A stretch of 64,000 nucleotides of DNA, from positions 1 through 64,000 of the forward strand of contig JAJRQA010000035.1 of assembly GCA_024280475.1 (NCBI GenBank), given 5' to 3'. Below the pieces are notes generated by a model that did not search any database, had not been told where the DNA came from, and was given only the letters and a program-made list of their open reading frames with translations. Source of the stretch: Alphaproteobacteria bacterium (GTDB lineage Bacteria; Pseudomonadota; Alphaproteobacteria; Rhizobiales; JAKIUO01). The position numbers and the translations under genes are program-made. Of the stretch, positions 52,552 through 63,174 are shown one piece after another (the first letter of the stretch is position 1; each line of letters begins with the position of its first letter).

Positions 52552-53970
52552 ATGTTCCATGCCACGGACAAGTTACCAGCAGCCTTTGCTCGCCAGCTGA
52601 CCCATAGATTTGTGCTCCTGCTTGCTGGCATGTTTATCATGTCAATAAGCCCGGCTGATGCTGCAGGGCGATATGCGCTGGTCATCGGCAATTCAGCCTA
52701 TACAGGCAGTCCACCTCTTAAAAACCCAAAAAATGATGCCGAGTTAATCGCCAAAACCCTTACAGAAGTCGGCTTTGAGGTGATCAAGGTTGTGGATGCA
52801 GATCAGCGCCAAATGCGCCGCGCCATGCTAGATTTCAGCCGCATCTTGCGCAACAATCCTGACAGTATTGGCCTGTTTTACTATGCCGGACACGGCGTGC
52901 AGGTACGAGGTGTCAACTATATGGTGCCGGTCACTGCCGACATTAAAGACGAAGAGGAAGTGCGCTTTGAAGGCGTTGATGTCAACGACTTCCTTGGCAC
53001 CATGCGCAGCTCCAAGAGCCGCCTCAACATAATCATCCTCGATGCCTGCCGCAATAATCCCTATGCCGGTTCCAACCGCTCGGGTACACGGGGGCTGGCT
53101 CCCGTGCAAGCGGCCAGCGGCACGCTCATCGCCTATTCAACCGCTCCAGGGGATGTCGCATTTGATGGCAATGGCATCAACAGCCCCTACACTCTGGCCC
53201 TGTCACGCTTTATCCGCAAACCCGGTCTGGCGGTCGAGACCGTGTTCAAACGTGTCCTCGCTTCCGTTGAAGATGCCACCCAAAACAAGCAGACCCCGTG
53301 GCTGACCGGTGCCTTTCGCGGCGAATTTTATTTCAAAATGAAAGAACAAAAAGTAGCTCAACAAACAGCCACAACCGGAGACACAGCCGCCAATAGCAGT
53401 ATGAAACGCTCAAGCGGTTCTGGCCCGGGCCTCGAAAAACTGTTTTGGGAGAGCATCGTCAATTCCACCAATACAGCCTCTTTCAGGGCCTATCTCACAG
53501 CCTTTCCATCCGGTGTTTTCGCGCCGCTGGCAAAACTCAAAATAGTGGAGCTTGAAAAGGCCGGCAAAAACATTGTTGTGGCATCCAAACCGCCCTCAAC
53601 AACCACAACCGCCCGCACCGCGCAGCCTGAAGCTCCAAGCAATCCGCCCTCTATTCCCGTAAAGAAAAAAGCCAATATCCTCACCTATCGGGCTATTTTT
53701 CCCAACAGTTCGAAAAAACAGCTCAAACGAGCTGATGTGCAGGGGCTCTCTTGTCATAAATTATGGATCGCCCGCAATGAGATCTTTCACCGCAACGGTT
53801 ATTGCTTCAAAAGCGAAAAAGGCATCCGCTATTTCAACAATTCCAATTGCACCTCCTCAGCCCCGAAACTGACAATGCTTGAGCAGCGCAACAAGCGCAC
53901 CATCCGCACCTGGGAAATCCGCAAGCGCTGCTGGACCAAGCGCAAAAAGAGCGCAGCAACAGGCAGGTAA
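52552..53970 (+). CDS. Secreted caspase-like (peptidase C14) protein with C-terminal YARHG-like domain
   Basis: RYALVIGNSAYTGSPPLKNPKNDAELIAKTL; FYYAGHGVQ (His) and IIILDACRNNPY (Cys); C-terminal WIARNEIFHRNGYCFKSEKGIRYF. Confidence 0.9.
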   Translation: MFHATDKLPAAFARQLTHRFVLLLAGMFIMSISPADAAGRYALVIGNSAYTGSPPLKNPKNDAELIAKTLTEVGFEVIKVVDADQRQMRRAMLDFSRILRNNPDSIGLFYYAGHGVQVRGVNYMVPVTADIKDEEEVRFEGVDVNDFLGTMRSSKSRLNIIILDACRNNPYAGSNRSGTRGLAPVQAASGTLIAYSTAPGDVAFDGNGINSPYTLALSRFIRKPGLAVETVFKRVLASVEDATQNKQTPWLTGAFRGEFYFKMKEQKVAQQTATTGDTAANSSMKRSSGSGPGLEKLFWESIVNSTNTASFRAYLTAFPSGVFAPLAKLKIVELEKAGKNIVVASKPPSTTTTARTAQPEAPSNPPSIPVKKKANILTYRAIFPNSSKKQLKRADVQGLSCHKLWIARNEIFHRNGYCFKSEKGIRYFNNSNCTSSAPKLTMLEQRNKRTIRTWEIRKRCWTKRKKSAATGR

Positions 53971-54044
53971 AGCACCAATACTCAATTAAAACTGGCTCGC
54001 TTTCTTAAAAGGAGGCCGCTTATCGTTACAACTATCGAGCAAGC

Positions 54045-54076
54045 AAAAGGCCGTCTTCAGAAGGAGACGGCCTTAA
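54045..54076. terminator. Terminator between convergent genes
   Basis: AAGGCCGTCT-TCAGAAGG-AGACGGCCTT. Confidence 0.75.
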
Positions 54077-54105
54077 ATTCTTGTTGGTGGAGGAAGGGCG
54101 TATCA

Positions 54106-54516
54106 TCACGTTTTGGTTGGCTGCTGCTCGTTTAGCGACCAGCCATAGGAGCAATCCAGTTCAATGTGGACGCGATACATGCCGTCCAAGCCATCCTCCA
54201 GCATGATGGCCATTGGCGATATCTTGTTAAAACGCCGGTTTTTGCGACGCAACCACATCAGCCGCATTTCTCTTGAATGAGGGTGAGATGTTTGCAGGGC
54301 GCCATGAATACCGACAATCTGCTCAAATCGATCAGCAATCTCTGCTGAAAAAGGAAATGGTACGGCTTTTTGGCGAAATCGAACCAGGTCTCGTGGCTTT
54401 GCCAGCTCCTCCACTCCCATCAAGCGTACAATATACTCACGCGAGAGTTTCCACTCTTCCAGAATTGTAATGATCTGTGGTGCAACGTCCGATATGTTTT
54501 CTTCTGTAATGTCCAT
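54106..54516 (-). CDS. Hypothetical protein with DUF2384 (Xre/MbcA/ParS-like) C-terminal segment
   Basis: NRRFNKISPMAIMLEDGLDGMYRVHIELD resembles the antitoxin toxin-binding domain. Confidence 0.5.
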   Translation of the reverse strand: MDITEENISDVAPQIITILEEWKLSREYIVRLMGVEELAKPRDLVRFRQKAVPFPFSAEIADRFEQIVGIHGALQTSHPHSREMRLMWLRRKNRRFNKISPMAIMLEDGLDGMYRVHIELDCSYGWSLNEQQPTKT

Positions 54517-54547
54517 CTGATCGCCTCGTAAAACTTAGGGTCAAAAC

Positions 54548-54856
54548 CTAATGTGTCCAGGCGTGCTTACGGCCATAGCGAAAATTATCAGAATAGGCCT
54601 TTTTGATAACGCGCGGCTTTTGCACCTCGTCCGTCACCTGATAGGGAATGCCGTTACGCTTTGCATAGCTGACAGCTTCTTCCTTGGTGGCAAATTTCAA
54701 GCTGATTTGCGAGCGCATATCATCGCTGCTGGTCCATCCCATCAAAGGCTCGATTTCGCTGGCCTGTTCTGGTTCATATTCCAAAACCCACGTGTCAGCA
54801 CTAGCCCTGCCCGATTGGGTGGCATTTCTCGCCGGAACATAGATCTTTGCAAACAT
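54548..54856 (-). CDS. ETC complex I subunit (NDUFS4-like)
   Basis: MFAKIYVPARNATQSGRA...WVLEYEPE...MGWTSSDDMRSQISLKFATKEEAVSYAKRNGIPYQV. Confidence 0.93.
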   Translation of the reverse strand: MFAKIYVPARNATQSGRASADTWVLEYEPEQASEIEPLMGWTSSDDMRSQISLKFATKEEAVSYAKRNGIPYQVTDEVQKPRVIKKAYSDNFRYGRKHAWTH

Positions 54857-55055
54857 GAGACACCTTATCGAGCTAAAATCGGGGATTGGAAATTCATGCT
54901 TGATATTGAAGCATTTAGGGGCGCTCTTCAAGTCCCCATTGGAGATGTCATCCCTGCTCTGCCGAACCCGGCGATAAAATGGGGATTTCCGTTACGAAAC
55001 TGTTACGGTGATGATATGATAGTTATCAATAAGCACCGTAAGTGCTTGAAAAACA

Positions 55056-55132
<77 letters not shown>

Positions 55133-55245
55133 ACATTGTGTTTTCAAGGATATCGGTCGAAATCACGAAGATCTGTTCCTTGACCTAATCATATATATAA
55201 ACAAAGCTGGAAGGGCAAGCGTGCAATGAATGAAACAGTGAAGAT

Positions 55246-55770
55246 TTATTGAACCTGCAAAAGCGAATGGATCAATTGATCTCCAGGCTTGATTCCCCAG
55301 CGCTCAACGGAGCCTGCATTGAGCTCCAAAACGCCATATACCGGCTGATCCGACGAAAGCACCCGTTCTGAAAATGGCTCAGTGCGCTCAAATATCCTGG
55401 CAATGGTGCCATCACGCTTCACGAACAGCATATCAAGCGACAATATGGTATTTTTCATCCACATGCCGATCATTCGTGCGGGATCATAAATAAACAACAT
55501 GCCATGATCTGGCGGCATGGAACGGCGAAACATCAAGCCTTGCGCCTGCGAGCGCTCATCAAGGGCCAGTTCGACTTTGAAGCGATATGTGCCATTGCTG
55601 GTTTTGATCGACAAATCGCTCAAGGCGCCTGACTGTTTTTGTTCCGGCATTTGCGAGCCGCACCCCGTTAAGATTAAAACCGCGACCAAAAACATAACAA
55701 AAAACAAAAACACGCCGACAACTCTTGTTGCCGACGTGTCATTATTTTTTGTTCGGATATTCACAGGCAA
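55246..55770 (-). CDS. DUF192 family protein
   Basis: ALDERSQAQGLMFRRSMPPDHGMLFIYDPARMIGMWMKNTILSLDMLFVKRDGTI. Confidence 0.92.
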   Translation of the reverse strand: MPVNIRTKNNDTSATRVVGVFLFFVMFLVAVLILTGCGSQMPEQKQSGALSDLSIKTSNGTYRFKVELALDERSQAQGLMFRRSMPPDHGMLFIYDPARMIGMWMKNTILSLDMLFVKRDGTIARIFERTEPFSERVLSSDQPVYGVLELNAGSVERWGIKPGDQLIHSLLQVQ

Positions 55771-55775
55771 GCCAA

Positions 55776-56435
55776 TTAATGGCTAGCTGGGAAGGTTCCA
55801 ACAATCGGCTTTAGTTCTGCAGCCATCAGGCCTTTTGAGCCGTGACCATAGCGAACATAAACCTGTTGTCCAGGTCTCAATTCCGCAAAACCAAACCGAC
55901 GCAATGTTTCCATGTGAATAAAAATATCTTCAGAACCATCGCCTCTCGTCAAGAAACCATAGCCTCTTGTACGATTAAACCATTTACACAAAGACAGCTC
56001 CCAATCGCTTTCTGGCTCAACAATGACATGTGTCCGCTGAGGGATCTGTGAAGGGTGGATCGCGGTGCTATCATCCATGCTGACAAGACGCATGGTTTGC
56101 AGACCGCGTGGTCCTTGAACGACATCGCAGACAACACGGGCGCCTTCATAGGCAGTTTGATATCCGTGGTTGCGAAGGATAGAGACATGAAGAAGAACAT
56201 CGCCATGCTTGGGTTCGTCGGGAACAATAAAGCCGTAGCCTTTGGAAACATCGAACCATTTGATTGCCCCGGTAACCTGTTGAACTTCAAGTCCTAGAGC
56301 CTCGTGAGGAACTGGCGCTGGTGCGACGCCGGGAGCCATCCCGATCGAGCCAAATCCCTGCTGCTCACCTGATACCGTATTCTCAGGTGGTAAAATCCCC
56401 AGATCGTCGCCGCTTTTTGATTTATCATTCGTCAT
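55776..56435 (-). CDS. Cold-shock protein with two CSD domains (ORF extends to 56471)
   Basis: [32 protein letters not shown] and [30 protein letters not shown]. Confidence 0.93.
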   Translation of the reverse strand: MTNDKSKSGDDLGILPPENTVSGEQQGFGSIGMAPGVAPAPVPHEALGLEVQQVTGAIKWFDVSKGYGFIVPDEPKHGDVLLHVSILRNHGYQTAYEGARVVCDVVQGPRGLQTMRLVSMDDSTAIHPSQIPQRTHVIVEPESDWELSLCKWFNRTRGYGFLTRGDGSEDIFIHMETLRRFGFAELRPGQQVYVRYGHGSKGLMAAELKPIVGTFPASH

Positions 56436-57020
56436 TACAGTAAAACCCCCTAACTGCTTTTTATAATTCATTTTACTTAAAGTGTAACCGCAACCAAATA
56501 GACGTTTTACCGAGCACGCAGACCTCTACTTCTTAACGCTCATTAAAACGACCACTCACTGCATGTCTCAGAATCTAGTATTCGATTAAGGGAGGGTCAA
56601 ATCATTTTCATGGGGTGCCTTGGCGGAAACAAATTTACACCACCTTTTTGTCACATAGACAGCACAGAGACAAAATGGAACTTTGACTTTTTATGCAGCT
56701 GTTATTAAAGGTATTTTTACCTTTTTTAAATGGGTATCGCCTGACATTCCCCATGCAGCTAAAAAAGTTTCCCCATAATAATAAAAATGAAAGTACAAAT
56801 GTGAATATCTTCAAACTGAATCACAATAAACCCAAAAAAAGATCAATTCAGCCATCAAGTGATTCGTTTTGACGTAAGCAACATGCACGTATTTGTGCTC
56901 GTTCGAGTCAATAAGACCGTGACAAAATACGCCGATCTCAAATATTCGAGCACACAGCTAAAACACGATAGCAACAAAACTGGAAAAAACGGGATTGTGA
57001 TCACAACAAACCTGATGCGA

Positions 57021-57095
57021 TGGTACCCCCTAGGAGAATCGAACTCCTCTTTCCAGAATGAAAATCTGGCGTCCTAACCGATAGACGAAGGGGGC
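57021..57095 (-). tRNA. tRNA-Glu(TTC), CCA encoded
   Basis: GCCCCCTTCGTCTATCGGTTAGGACGCCAGATTTTCATTCTGGAAAGAGGAGTTCGATTCTCCTAGGGGGTACCA, anticodon TTC. Confidence 0.96.
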
Positions 57096-57329
57096 ACAAT
57101 ATCCAAGTGCAATACAAACACGAAGGCCTGAGACTTGACTAATCGAACCAATACGGCCCGATTGATCGCGAGGGCCGTATTCTCAGAGCCTAAGCAGCCC
57201 CGAAGACAATTGATATACTGACCATTGCATCCAAACGCAAGAGTTTGATGGCGTTTTTAAGCACTCTGTGTCAAAAAAACTGTGGGATGATCCTGTGCTC
57301 TGGCGGTACTACCATAAATCAACAGTGTT

Positions 57330-59165
57330 TTAGCGATTTTTACGCGGATCGGCGACATCATCAATGATCATCTCGACCTTGACGCGCCCGCCCCAGCTAT
57401 TGAGTTTCAAGGAACCAGCGATATGCAGGGGCATACCATTATTATTGAGCAGCAATTCACCAATGGGCGTGTCCGCGCTGCGAAAGGCCACGGCATCGAT
57501 GCGCGATCCATCTCCCGCCTGCAGTGAACAACGCACATGACCATTGCCGACAATCTTGGCAAAATTGACATGATGGGCGGGAAACACAAAGCGTGGCGGA
57601 GGATTGCCACTCCCATAGGGACCCGCTTTTTCCAGTTGCGCCAATAGCTCCTCATTAGCAGCCAAGGGCGTCAAGGCACCATCAATCAGCAGATCCGAGC
57701 CTTTCGATGCCCGCTTTTGCGCCTCTTTAAGGGTCGCGCGTAAAAACGCACCTAATTCTTCATATTTGCTTTCAAATACCGTCAGACCGCCAGCCATGGC
57801 ATGACCGCCCCCTTTGACAAGCAAGCCTTCATCGACAGCGGCGCGAATGGCGCCGCCAATATCGACGCCCTGCACGGAGCGGGCTGATCCGGTTCCCTCG
57901 CCGCCACCTTCCCAGGCAATCGCCAGCGCCGGGCGCTTGAAACGATCAACCAGACGAGAGGCCAGCAGACCAACAAGGCCTTTGTGCCAATCAGGCGATC
58001 CCGTGATGATGATCGGCGTATCGGGATCTCGCTCCACCAGCTGATCAGCGGCAGCTACCGCCTCTTCGAGCATCACGCCTTCCATGGCTTTGCGCTCACT
58101 ATTATAGCGATCCAGCTGTTCGGCAATTTTTTGCGACTCGATCTCATCATTGCTCGACAAGAGCTGCGCGCCCAGCGACGCGTTGCCAATGCGGCCCCCC
58201 GCATTGATGCGCGGCCCCAGAATAAAACCAAGCGAATAGGAGGTGGGCGCTTCTTGCAGTCCCGCCACTTCGCCAAGTGCCCGCAGCCCGACATTCTGGC
58301 GCAGGCGCATAACCTGCAATCCTTTATGCACATAAGCCCGATTGAGACCGGTGAGCGGCACCACATCACAAATAGTGGCGAGCGCCACCAGATCCAGCAG
58401 CTTCAACAGATCAGGTGCCTTGCGCTTTTCATCATAAAAATCAAGCTTGCGCAGTTCCTTGACAACAGCAACCAATGTCAGGAAAACCACCCCGGCCGCG
58501 GCCAGATCTCCCTGCCCCGACAGATCATCGGGTCGATTGGGATTGATCAGCGCATAGCAGGGCGGAAAATCCTCGCCAAGCTGATGATGGTCAATAATGA
58601 TGGCGTCGCAATCGGTCTTATCGACCACAGCCAATGCCTCATGAGAGGTACTGCCGCAATCCACCGTTATAATCAGCTGCGCCCCATCTGCCACCAGCTG
58701 TTCCATGGCGGCCGGGTTGGGGCCATACCCTTCGGTCATGCGGTCAGGAATATAAATGCGACAATCAATATTATGGCTGGCCATGAAGCGCTTCCACAAA
58801 GCGCTCGACGTGCCGCCATCCACATCATAGTCACCATAGATGACAATGGCCTCATTCTTATTGATGGCACTGGCAATGCGTGCGGCCGCTTTTTCCATAT
58901 CTTGCAGACTGGAGGGGTCCGGCATCAGGTTTTTCAACGAGGGATCTAGATAAATCCCCACATCATCTTCCGGGTCCAGCCTTGAGGCCAGCATGCGCCC
59001 CAAAACTTCCGGCACATGATGACGCTGGGCAATGTCCATGGCAATATGGATGCGCGATGGTTCCAGCCGGTCTTTCCAGACATGACCACCCGCAGATTCA
59101 CCAACCCCCAGAAAGGGTCCTGCTGCCATATTCTCCGATTGATCAAAATCTTCCACTGCGCTCAT
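57330..59165 (-). CDS. recJ: Single-stranded-DNA-specific exonuclease RecJ
   Basis: IYGDYDVDGGTSSAL DHH motif, IIIDHHQLGE, GGHAMAGGLTV. Confidence 0.96.
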   Translation of the reverse strand: MSAVEDFDQSENMAAGPFLGVGESAGGHVWKDRLEPSRIHIAMDIAQRHHVPEVLGRMLASRLDPEDDVGIYLDPSLKNLMPDPSSLQDMEKAAARIASAINKNEAIVIYGDYDVDGGTSSALWKRFMASHNIDCRIYIPDRMTEGYGPNPAAMEQLVADGAQLIITVDCGSTSHEALAVVDKTDCDAIIIDHHQLGEDFPPCYALINPNRPDDLSGQGDLAAAGVVFLTLVAVVKELRKLDFYDEKRKAPDLLKLLDLVALATICDVVPLTGLNRAYVHKGLQVMRLRQNVGLRALGEVAGLQEAPTSYSLGFILGPRINAGGRIGNASLGAQLLSSNDEIESQKIAEQLDRYNSERKAMEGVMLEEAVAAADQLVERDPDTPIIITGSPDWHKGLVGLLASRLVDRFKRPALAIAWEGGGEGTGSARSVQGVDIGGAIRAAVDEGLLVKGGGHAMAGGLTVFESKYEELGAFLRATLKEAQKRASKGSDLLIDGALTPLAANEELLAQLEKAGPYGSGNPPPRFVFPAHHVNFAKIVGNGHVRCSLQAGDGSRIDAVAFRSADTPIGELLLNNNGMPLHIAGSLKLNSWGGRVKVEMIIDDVADPRKNR

Positions 59166-59245
59166 GACTTTCCTCCAATGAGGTTCGAAGGGTAAGGTGA
59201 TTCGCCGAGTGCTTCAAATATGCCTGTTGATGAGTGTGCGCAAGT

Positions 59246-60253
59246 CTAGCTCGTGCTGTGCGAACGGTTGTGCATGGTGTCAATGATGCGCACGCTACCG
59301 GTGGATGCGCGCATAACAATACTCTGGGTCGAGGCTCGTGCTCCCAATTGGCGCACCCCATCGAGCAAATAGCCATCGGTGACACCAGTTGCCGCAAAGC
59401 TCACATCCCCCGAGATCATATCGTTCAGGGCGTAGATTTTCGATACATCTTTAATGCCATATTTGCTGATCAATTTTTGATCTTCCTTGTCTCGCACCAG
59501 CAAACGCCCCTCGATTTGCCCTCCAGCACAACGCAAGGCTGCGGCGGCGAGAACACCCTGATCAGCCCCGCCAACGCCAAGATACATATCAATACCTGTT
59601 TCATCAGTGTCGGTGGTCTGAATGACCCCGGCAATGTCTCCATCCCCGATCAATCTAATAGCCGCCCCGGCAGCACGCACGTCTTCGATCAGCTTCCCGT
59701 GCCTTGAGCGATCAAGAATACATATGGTGAGCTCACGAGTATCGACGCCCTTGGCCTTGGCCAGAGCTTCAATATTTTCCTTTGGTGAACGATCAAGACC
59801 AACCACTCCTTGCGCGAAGCCTGGACCAATGGCGATCTTCTCCATATAGATTGGTGGCACACGTAATAGAGTATCTTTTTGCGCGATGACGATCACCGAT
59901 AGGGCATTTGACAAGGCACGGGCATTGATTGAGGAACCTTCGAGCGGCATCAAGGCGATATCGGCTTCGTGTTCACTGCCTTCACCAACAATAGCGCCCG
60001 CCAGCAATTGCTCATTATCGGAATAGCCTTGCTCGCCAATAATCACTTTGCCGCCAACGGGAAGTTTCTGCAGCTGCGCGGCCATGGCGCCAAGGGCTGC
60101 TTCATCGCCGCCCATCTCGTCACCGCGCCCCGTAAAGCTGGCGGCGGCCAATGCAGCAGCTTCGGTTGCCCGCACAATTCCCATCGTGCACATGCGCCCA
60201 AAATCAACATTGTCCGATTTCGCCCCTGGTCTGTTCATGTCGTTGCCGTCCAT
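59246..60253 (-). CDS. glpX: Class II fructose-1,6-bisphosphatase
   Basis: IGEQGYSDNEQLLAG...ALMPLEGSSINARALSNALSV; YLGVGGADQGVLAAAALRCAGG. Confidence 0.95.
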   Translation of the reverse strand: MDGNDMNRPGAKSDNVDFGRMCTMGIVRATEAAALAAASFTGRGDEMGGDEAALGAMAAQLQKLPVGGKVIIGEQGYSDNEQLLAGAIVGEGSEHEADIALMPLEGSSINARALSNALSVIVIAQKDTLLRVPPIYMEKIAIGPGFAQGVVGLDRSPKENIEALAKAKGVDTRELTICILDRSRHGKLIEDVRAAGAAIRLIGDGDIAGVIQTTDTDETGIDMYLGVGGADQGVLAAAALRCAGGQIEGRLLVRDKEDQKLISKYGIKDVSKIYALNDMISGDVSFAATGVTDGYLLDGVRQLGARASTQSIVMRASTGSVRIIDTMHNRSHSTS

Positions 60254-60268
60254 CTGGAAGCCGTGCCG

Positions 60269-61573
60269 CTAAAGAGATTCAATCCTGATCATTTGAGTTG
60301 CTCCCTCAACATGACCATCCGCTGAAATATCGGCAAGAGCCTTGCGGATTGCACTTTCCGTTGTCTCATGAGTAATCAGGACAACCGGCGTCAATGAAGA
60401 ACCAGCATCGCCATCATGTGGGCCTTTTTGCACGATGCTTTGCAAGGAAATTTCCTGCTCGGCCATACGCGTGGCAATAGAGGCGATAGCGCCGGGATGA
60501 TCTTTTACCTGCAAACGGATATAGTAGCCACCTTCATGGGCACGCATTTTTGCGCGCGTATAGGGTTTTAATTCGCTAGCTCTGGTGAGCAATGGCGGCA
60601 GCTTGATGCCCCAGGCAATATCGACAATATCACCGACAATCGCTGACGCAGTTGGGCCTGCGCCCGCCCCTGGTCCAACCAGCATGATTTTGTCGACAAA
60701 ATCGCCTTCAACACCAACGCAGTTGGTGACGCCAGCCACTTCCGCAATTGCGGTATGTTTTGGCACCATGGTGGGATGTACTCTTTGCTCGATCCCCGTA
60801 TCGGTTTTTTGCGCAACCCCCAGCAACTTGATGCGATAGCCCAACTCGTCAGCTGCTTCAATATCCTCAATACCGATATTCTCAATGCCTTCGAGATAGA
60901 TCTCGTCAAAGGCCAGCTGCGTGCCAAAGGCCAGTGAGGTCAAGATCGCCAGTTTGTGAGCTGTGTCATGACCACCAATATCAAAGGTTGGATCAGCTTC
61001 GGCATATCCGGCCGCTTGTGCCTCCGCCAAAACCTCGTCAAAGGCCAGTCCCTCTTCTTGCATCTTGGTCAAGATGTAGTTGCAGGTGCCATTGAGGATG
61101 CCGTAAACCTTGGTGATATCATTGCCGGTGAGGCTTTCACGCATGGTTTTGATGATGGGAATACCGCCCGCCACAGCCGCTTCAAAATTGAGCGCCACAT
61201 TATTGCTTTCGGCAAGTCTCGCAAGCCTTGTACCGTGTTTGGCAAGCAATGCCTTATTGGCGGTGACAACATGCTTGCCGCTTTCAAGCGCCGCCTCAAC
61301 GCTGGCCAGCGCAATACCGTCTGATCCGCCCATCAATTCGATGAACACGTCATGCCCCTCGTCTTTGGCCATCGCCAACGCATCGCCAAACCATTGGTAA
61401 GAGGACAGATCGACGCCGCGATCAAGATCGCGATCAAGATCGGCAACCGCATTAATCTCAATGGGCCTGCCAGTTTTTTCAGCCAGCTTGTCCCCGTGTT
61501 TTTGCAGGACCTTGACCACACCAACACCGATTGTACCAAGCCCGGCAATCCCAAGCCTCAAACTATTCGCCAT
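60269..61573 (-). CDS. hom: Homoserine dehydrogenase (start at internal Met; ORF extends to 61606)
   Basis: LGIAGLGTIGVGVVKVL; GILNGTCNYILTKMQEEGLAFDEVLAEAQAAGYAEADPTFDIGGHDTAHKLAIL; C-terminal ACT domain. Confidence 0.97.
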   Translation of the reverse strand: MANSLRLGIAGLGTIGVGVVKVLQKHGDKLAEKTGRPIEINAVADLDRDLDRGVDLSSYQWFGDALAMAKDEGHDVFIELMGGSDGIALASVEAALESGKHVVTANKALLAKHGTRLARLAESNNVALNFEAAVAGGIPIIKTMRESLTGNDITKVYGILNGTCNYILTKMQEEGLAFDEVLAEAQAAGYAEADPTFDIGGHDTAHKLAILTSLAFGTQLAFDEIYLEGIENIGIEDIEAADELGYRIKLLGVAQKTDTGIEQRVHPTMVPKHTAIAEVAGVTNCVGVEGDFVDKIMLVGPGAGAGPTASAIVGDIVDIAWGIKLPPLLTRASELKPYTRAKMRAHEGGYYIRLQVKDHPGAIASIATRMAEQEISLQSIVQKGPHDGDAGSSLTPVVLITHETTESAIRKALADISADGHVEGATQMIRIESL

Positions 61574-61649
61574 ATTCCAAACCAGCCCCCTCGTCATGCG
61601 ATTCATGTATTTCCATATTTTCGAAATACAAACTAGAACGAAATCGCCT

Positions 61650-61742
61650 ACGCGGCGGGCGGAAAAGGGCTAGCCCCTTTCAACCCCATTTATTTGAAAT
61701 AATGGGGTCTGGGGACTAGTCCCCAGCGCTGTCCGCGAGGAC
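61650..61742. repeat. Intergenic cluster of palindromes/hairpins
   Basis: GGGCTAGCCC; CCCCATTTATTTGAAATAATGGGG; CTGGGGACTAGTCCCCAG (perfect 18-bp palindrome 61709-61726). Confidence 0.75.
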
Positions 61743-61819
61743 ATTTTCTGTATGCCCGAAATGCTGCCAAAAGCGACAGCGGTTCAGGAAAAATTATTGA
61801 GATGAGCTACTAACACACC

Positions 61820-63067
61820 TCAACCATTGATTGGAATGACGTTATGCATGGTTTCATCGGCTTCGGCCAGAAATTTCCGCAAACTGCGGGCGGCCTGACG
61901 GATGCGATGTTCATTTTCCACAAGTGCAAGCCTGACATGACCTTCGCCATATTCCCCAAAACCAACGCCCGGAGAGACGGCGATATCGGCTTTTTCCAGC
62001 AACAGCTTGGAAAATTCCAGCGAACCCAGCGCCTTGAATTTTTCAGGGATCGGCGCCCATGCGAACATGGTGGCGGGCGGCGAGGGAATATCCCAGCCAG
62101 CGCGCGAAAATGTACTGACAAGGCAATCACGGCGGGTTTTATAAATTTGCCGGATCTCCTCGATACACTCATCAGGGCCATTGAGGGCAGCGGAAGCAGC
62201 GACCTGTATAGGCGTAAACGCGCCATAATCGAGATAGGATTTGACCCGTGCCAACGCGGCGATCAAACGCTCATTGCCCACCGCAAAGCCCATGCGCCAA
62301 CCCGGCATTGCATAGGTCTTGGACAGCGACGTAAACTCGACAGCAACATCCATGGCACCAGGCACCTGCAAAACTGATGGCGGCGGATTATTGTCAAAAT
62401 AGATTTCTGAATAGGCCACATCTGACAAAATGATCAAATCATGCTTGCGCGCATAGGCGACGACTTCAGTATAAAAATCCAGATCAGCCATTTTAGCAGT
62501 TGGATTAGAGGGATAGCTCAGCACCAACGCGATAGGCTTGGGGATCGAATGCTTCATGGCCCGATCGACGTGAACAAGAAATTCGGAATTTGGCTCAACC
62601 GGCAAATGGCGCAACACGCCGCCCGAGATTATAAACCCGAACTCATGAATTGGATAGGTAGGATTGGGGGCCAGAATGACATCGCCTGGAGCCGTGATGG
62701 CCTGCGCCATATTGGCGAAGCCCTCTTTTGATCCAAGCGTCGCGACGACCTGCGTATCAGGGTTGAGCTTGACGCCAAAGCGGCGACCATAATAGTCGGC
62801 TTGCGCGCGGCGCAAGCCCGGTATGCCTTTGGAGGCAGAATAGCGATGGGTTCTTGGTTTTTGAACCGTCTCAATGAGCTTGTCGACAATATGCTGCGGG
62901 GTCGGCATATCGGGGTTGCCCATCCCAAAATCAACAACGTCTGCGCCATTATCGCGCGCCGCCGCTTTCAGGCGATTGACCTGTTCGAAAACATAAGGGG
63001 GAAGTCGCTTTATTTTATGAAAGTCGCCTGGCACGTTATTCCTGCTTTTTCTATCTGTTTGGAGCAC
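61820..63067 (-). CDS. Class I PLP-dependent aminotransferase (AlaC / LL-DAP aminotransferase-like)
   Basis: VVDFGMGNPDMPTPQHIVDKLIE; SLSKTYAMPGWRMGFAVGN lysine site. Confidence 0.92.
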   Translation of the reverse strand: MLQTDRKSRNNVPGDFHKIKRLPPYVFEQVNRLKAAARDNGADVVDFGMGNPDMPTPQHIVDKLIETVQKPRTHRYSASKGIPGLRRAQADYYGRRFGVKLNPDTQVVATLGSKEGFANMAQAITAPGDVILAPNPTYPIHEFGFIISGGVLRHLPVEPNSEFLVHVDRAMKHSIPKPIALVLSYPSNPTAKMADLDFYTEVVAYARKHDLIILSDVAYSEIYFDNNPPPSVLQVPGAMDVAVEFTSLSKTYAMPGWRMGFAVGNERLIAALARVKSYLDYGAFTPIQVAASAALNGPDECIEEIRQIYKTRRDCLVSTFSRAGWDIPSPPATMFAWAPIPEKFKALGSLEFSKLLLEKADIAVSPGVGFGEYGEGHVRLALVENEHRIRQAARSLRKFLAEADETMHNVIPING

Positions 63068-63174
63068 GATAAATCAATGAACCGCATCGCGCTTTCACCA
63101 ATTTAAGTTCTAGTATAGAAGGGAATTTTGCGTGAACCAAGACACAATATCATCCGCACGATCAGTAATCCAGA

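Noticed and set aside
57984-58949. 321-aa plus-strand ORF
   Set aside because: Antisense to recJ; His/Gln-rich composition typical of shadow ORFs.
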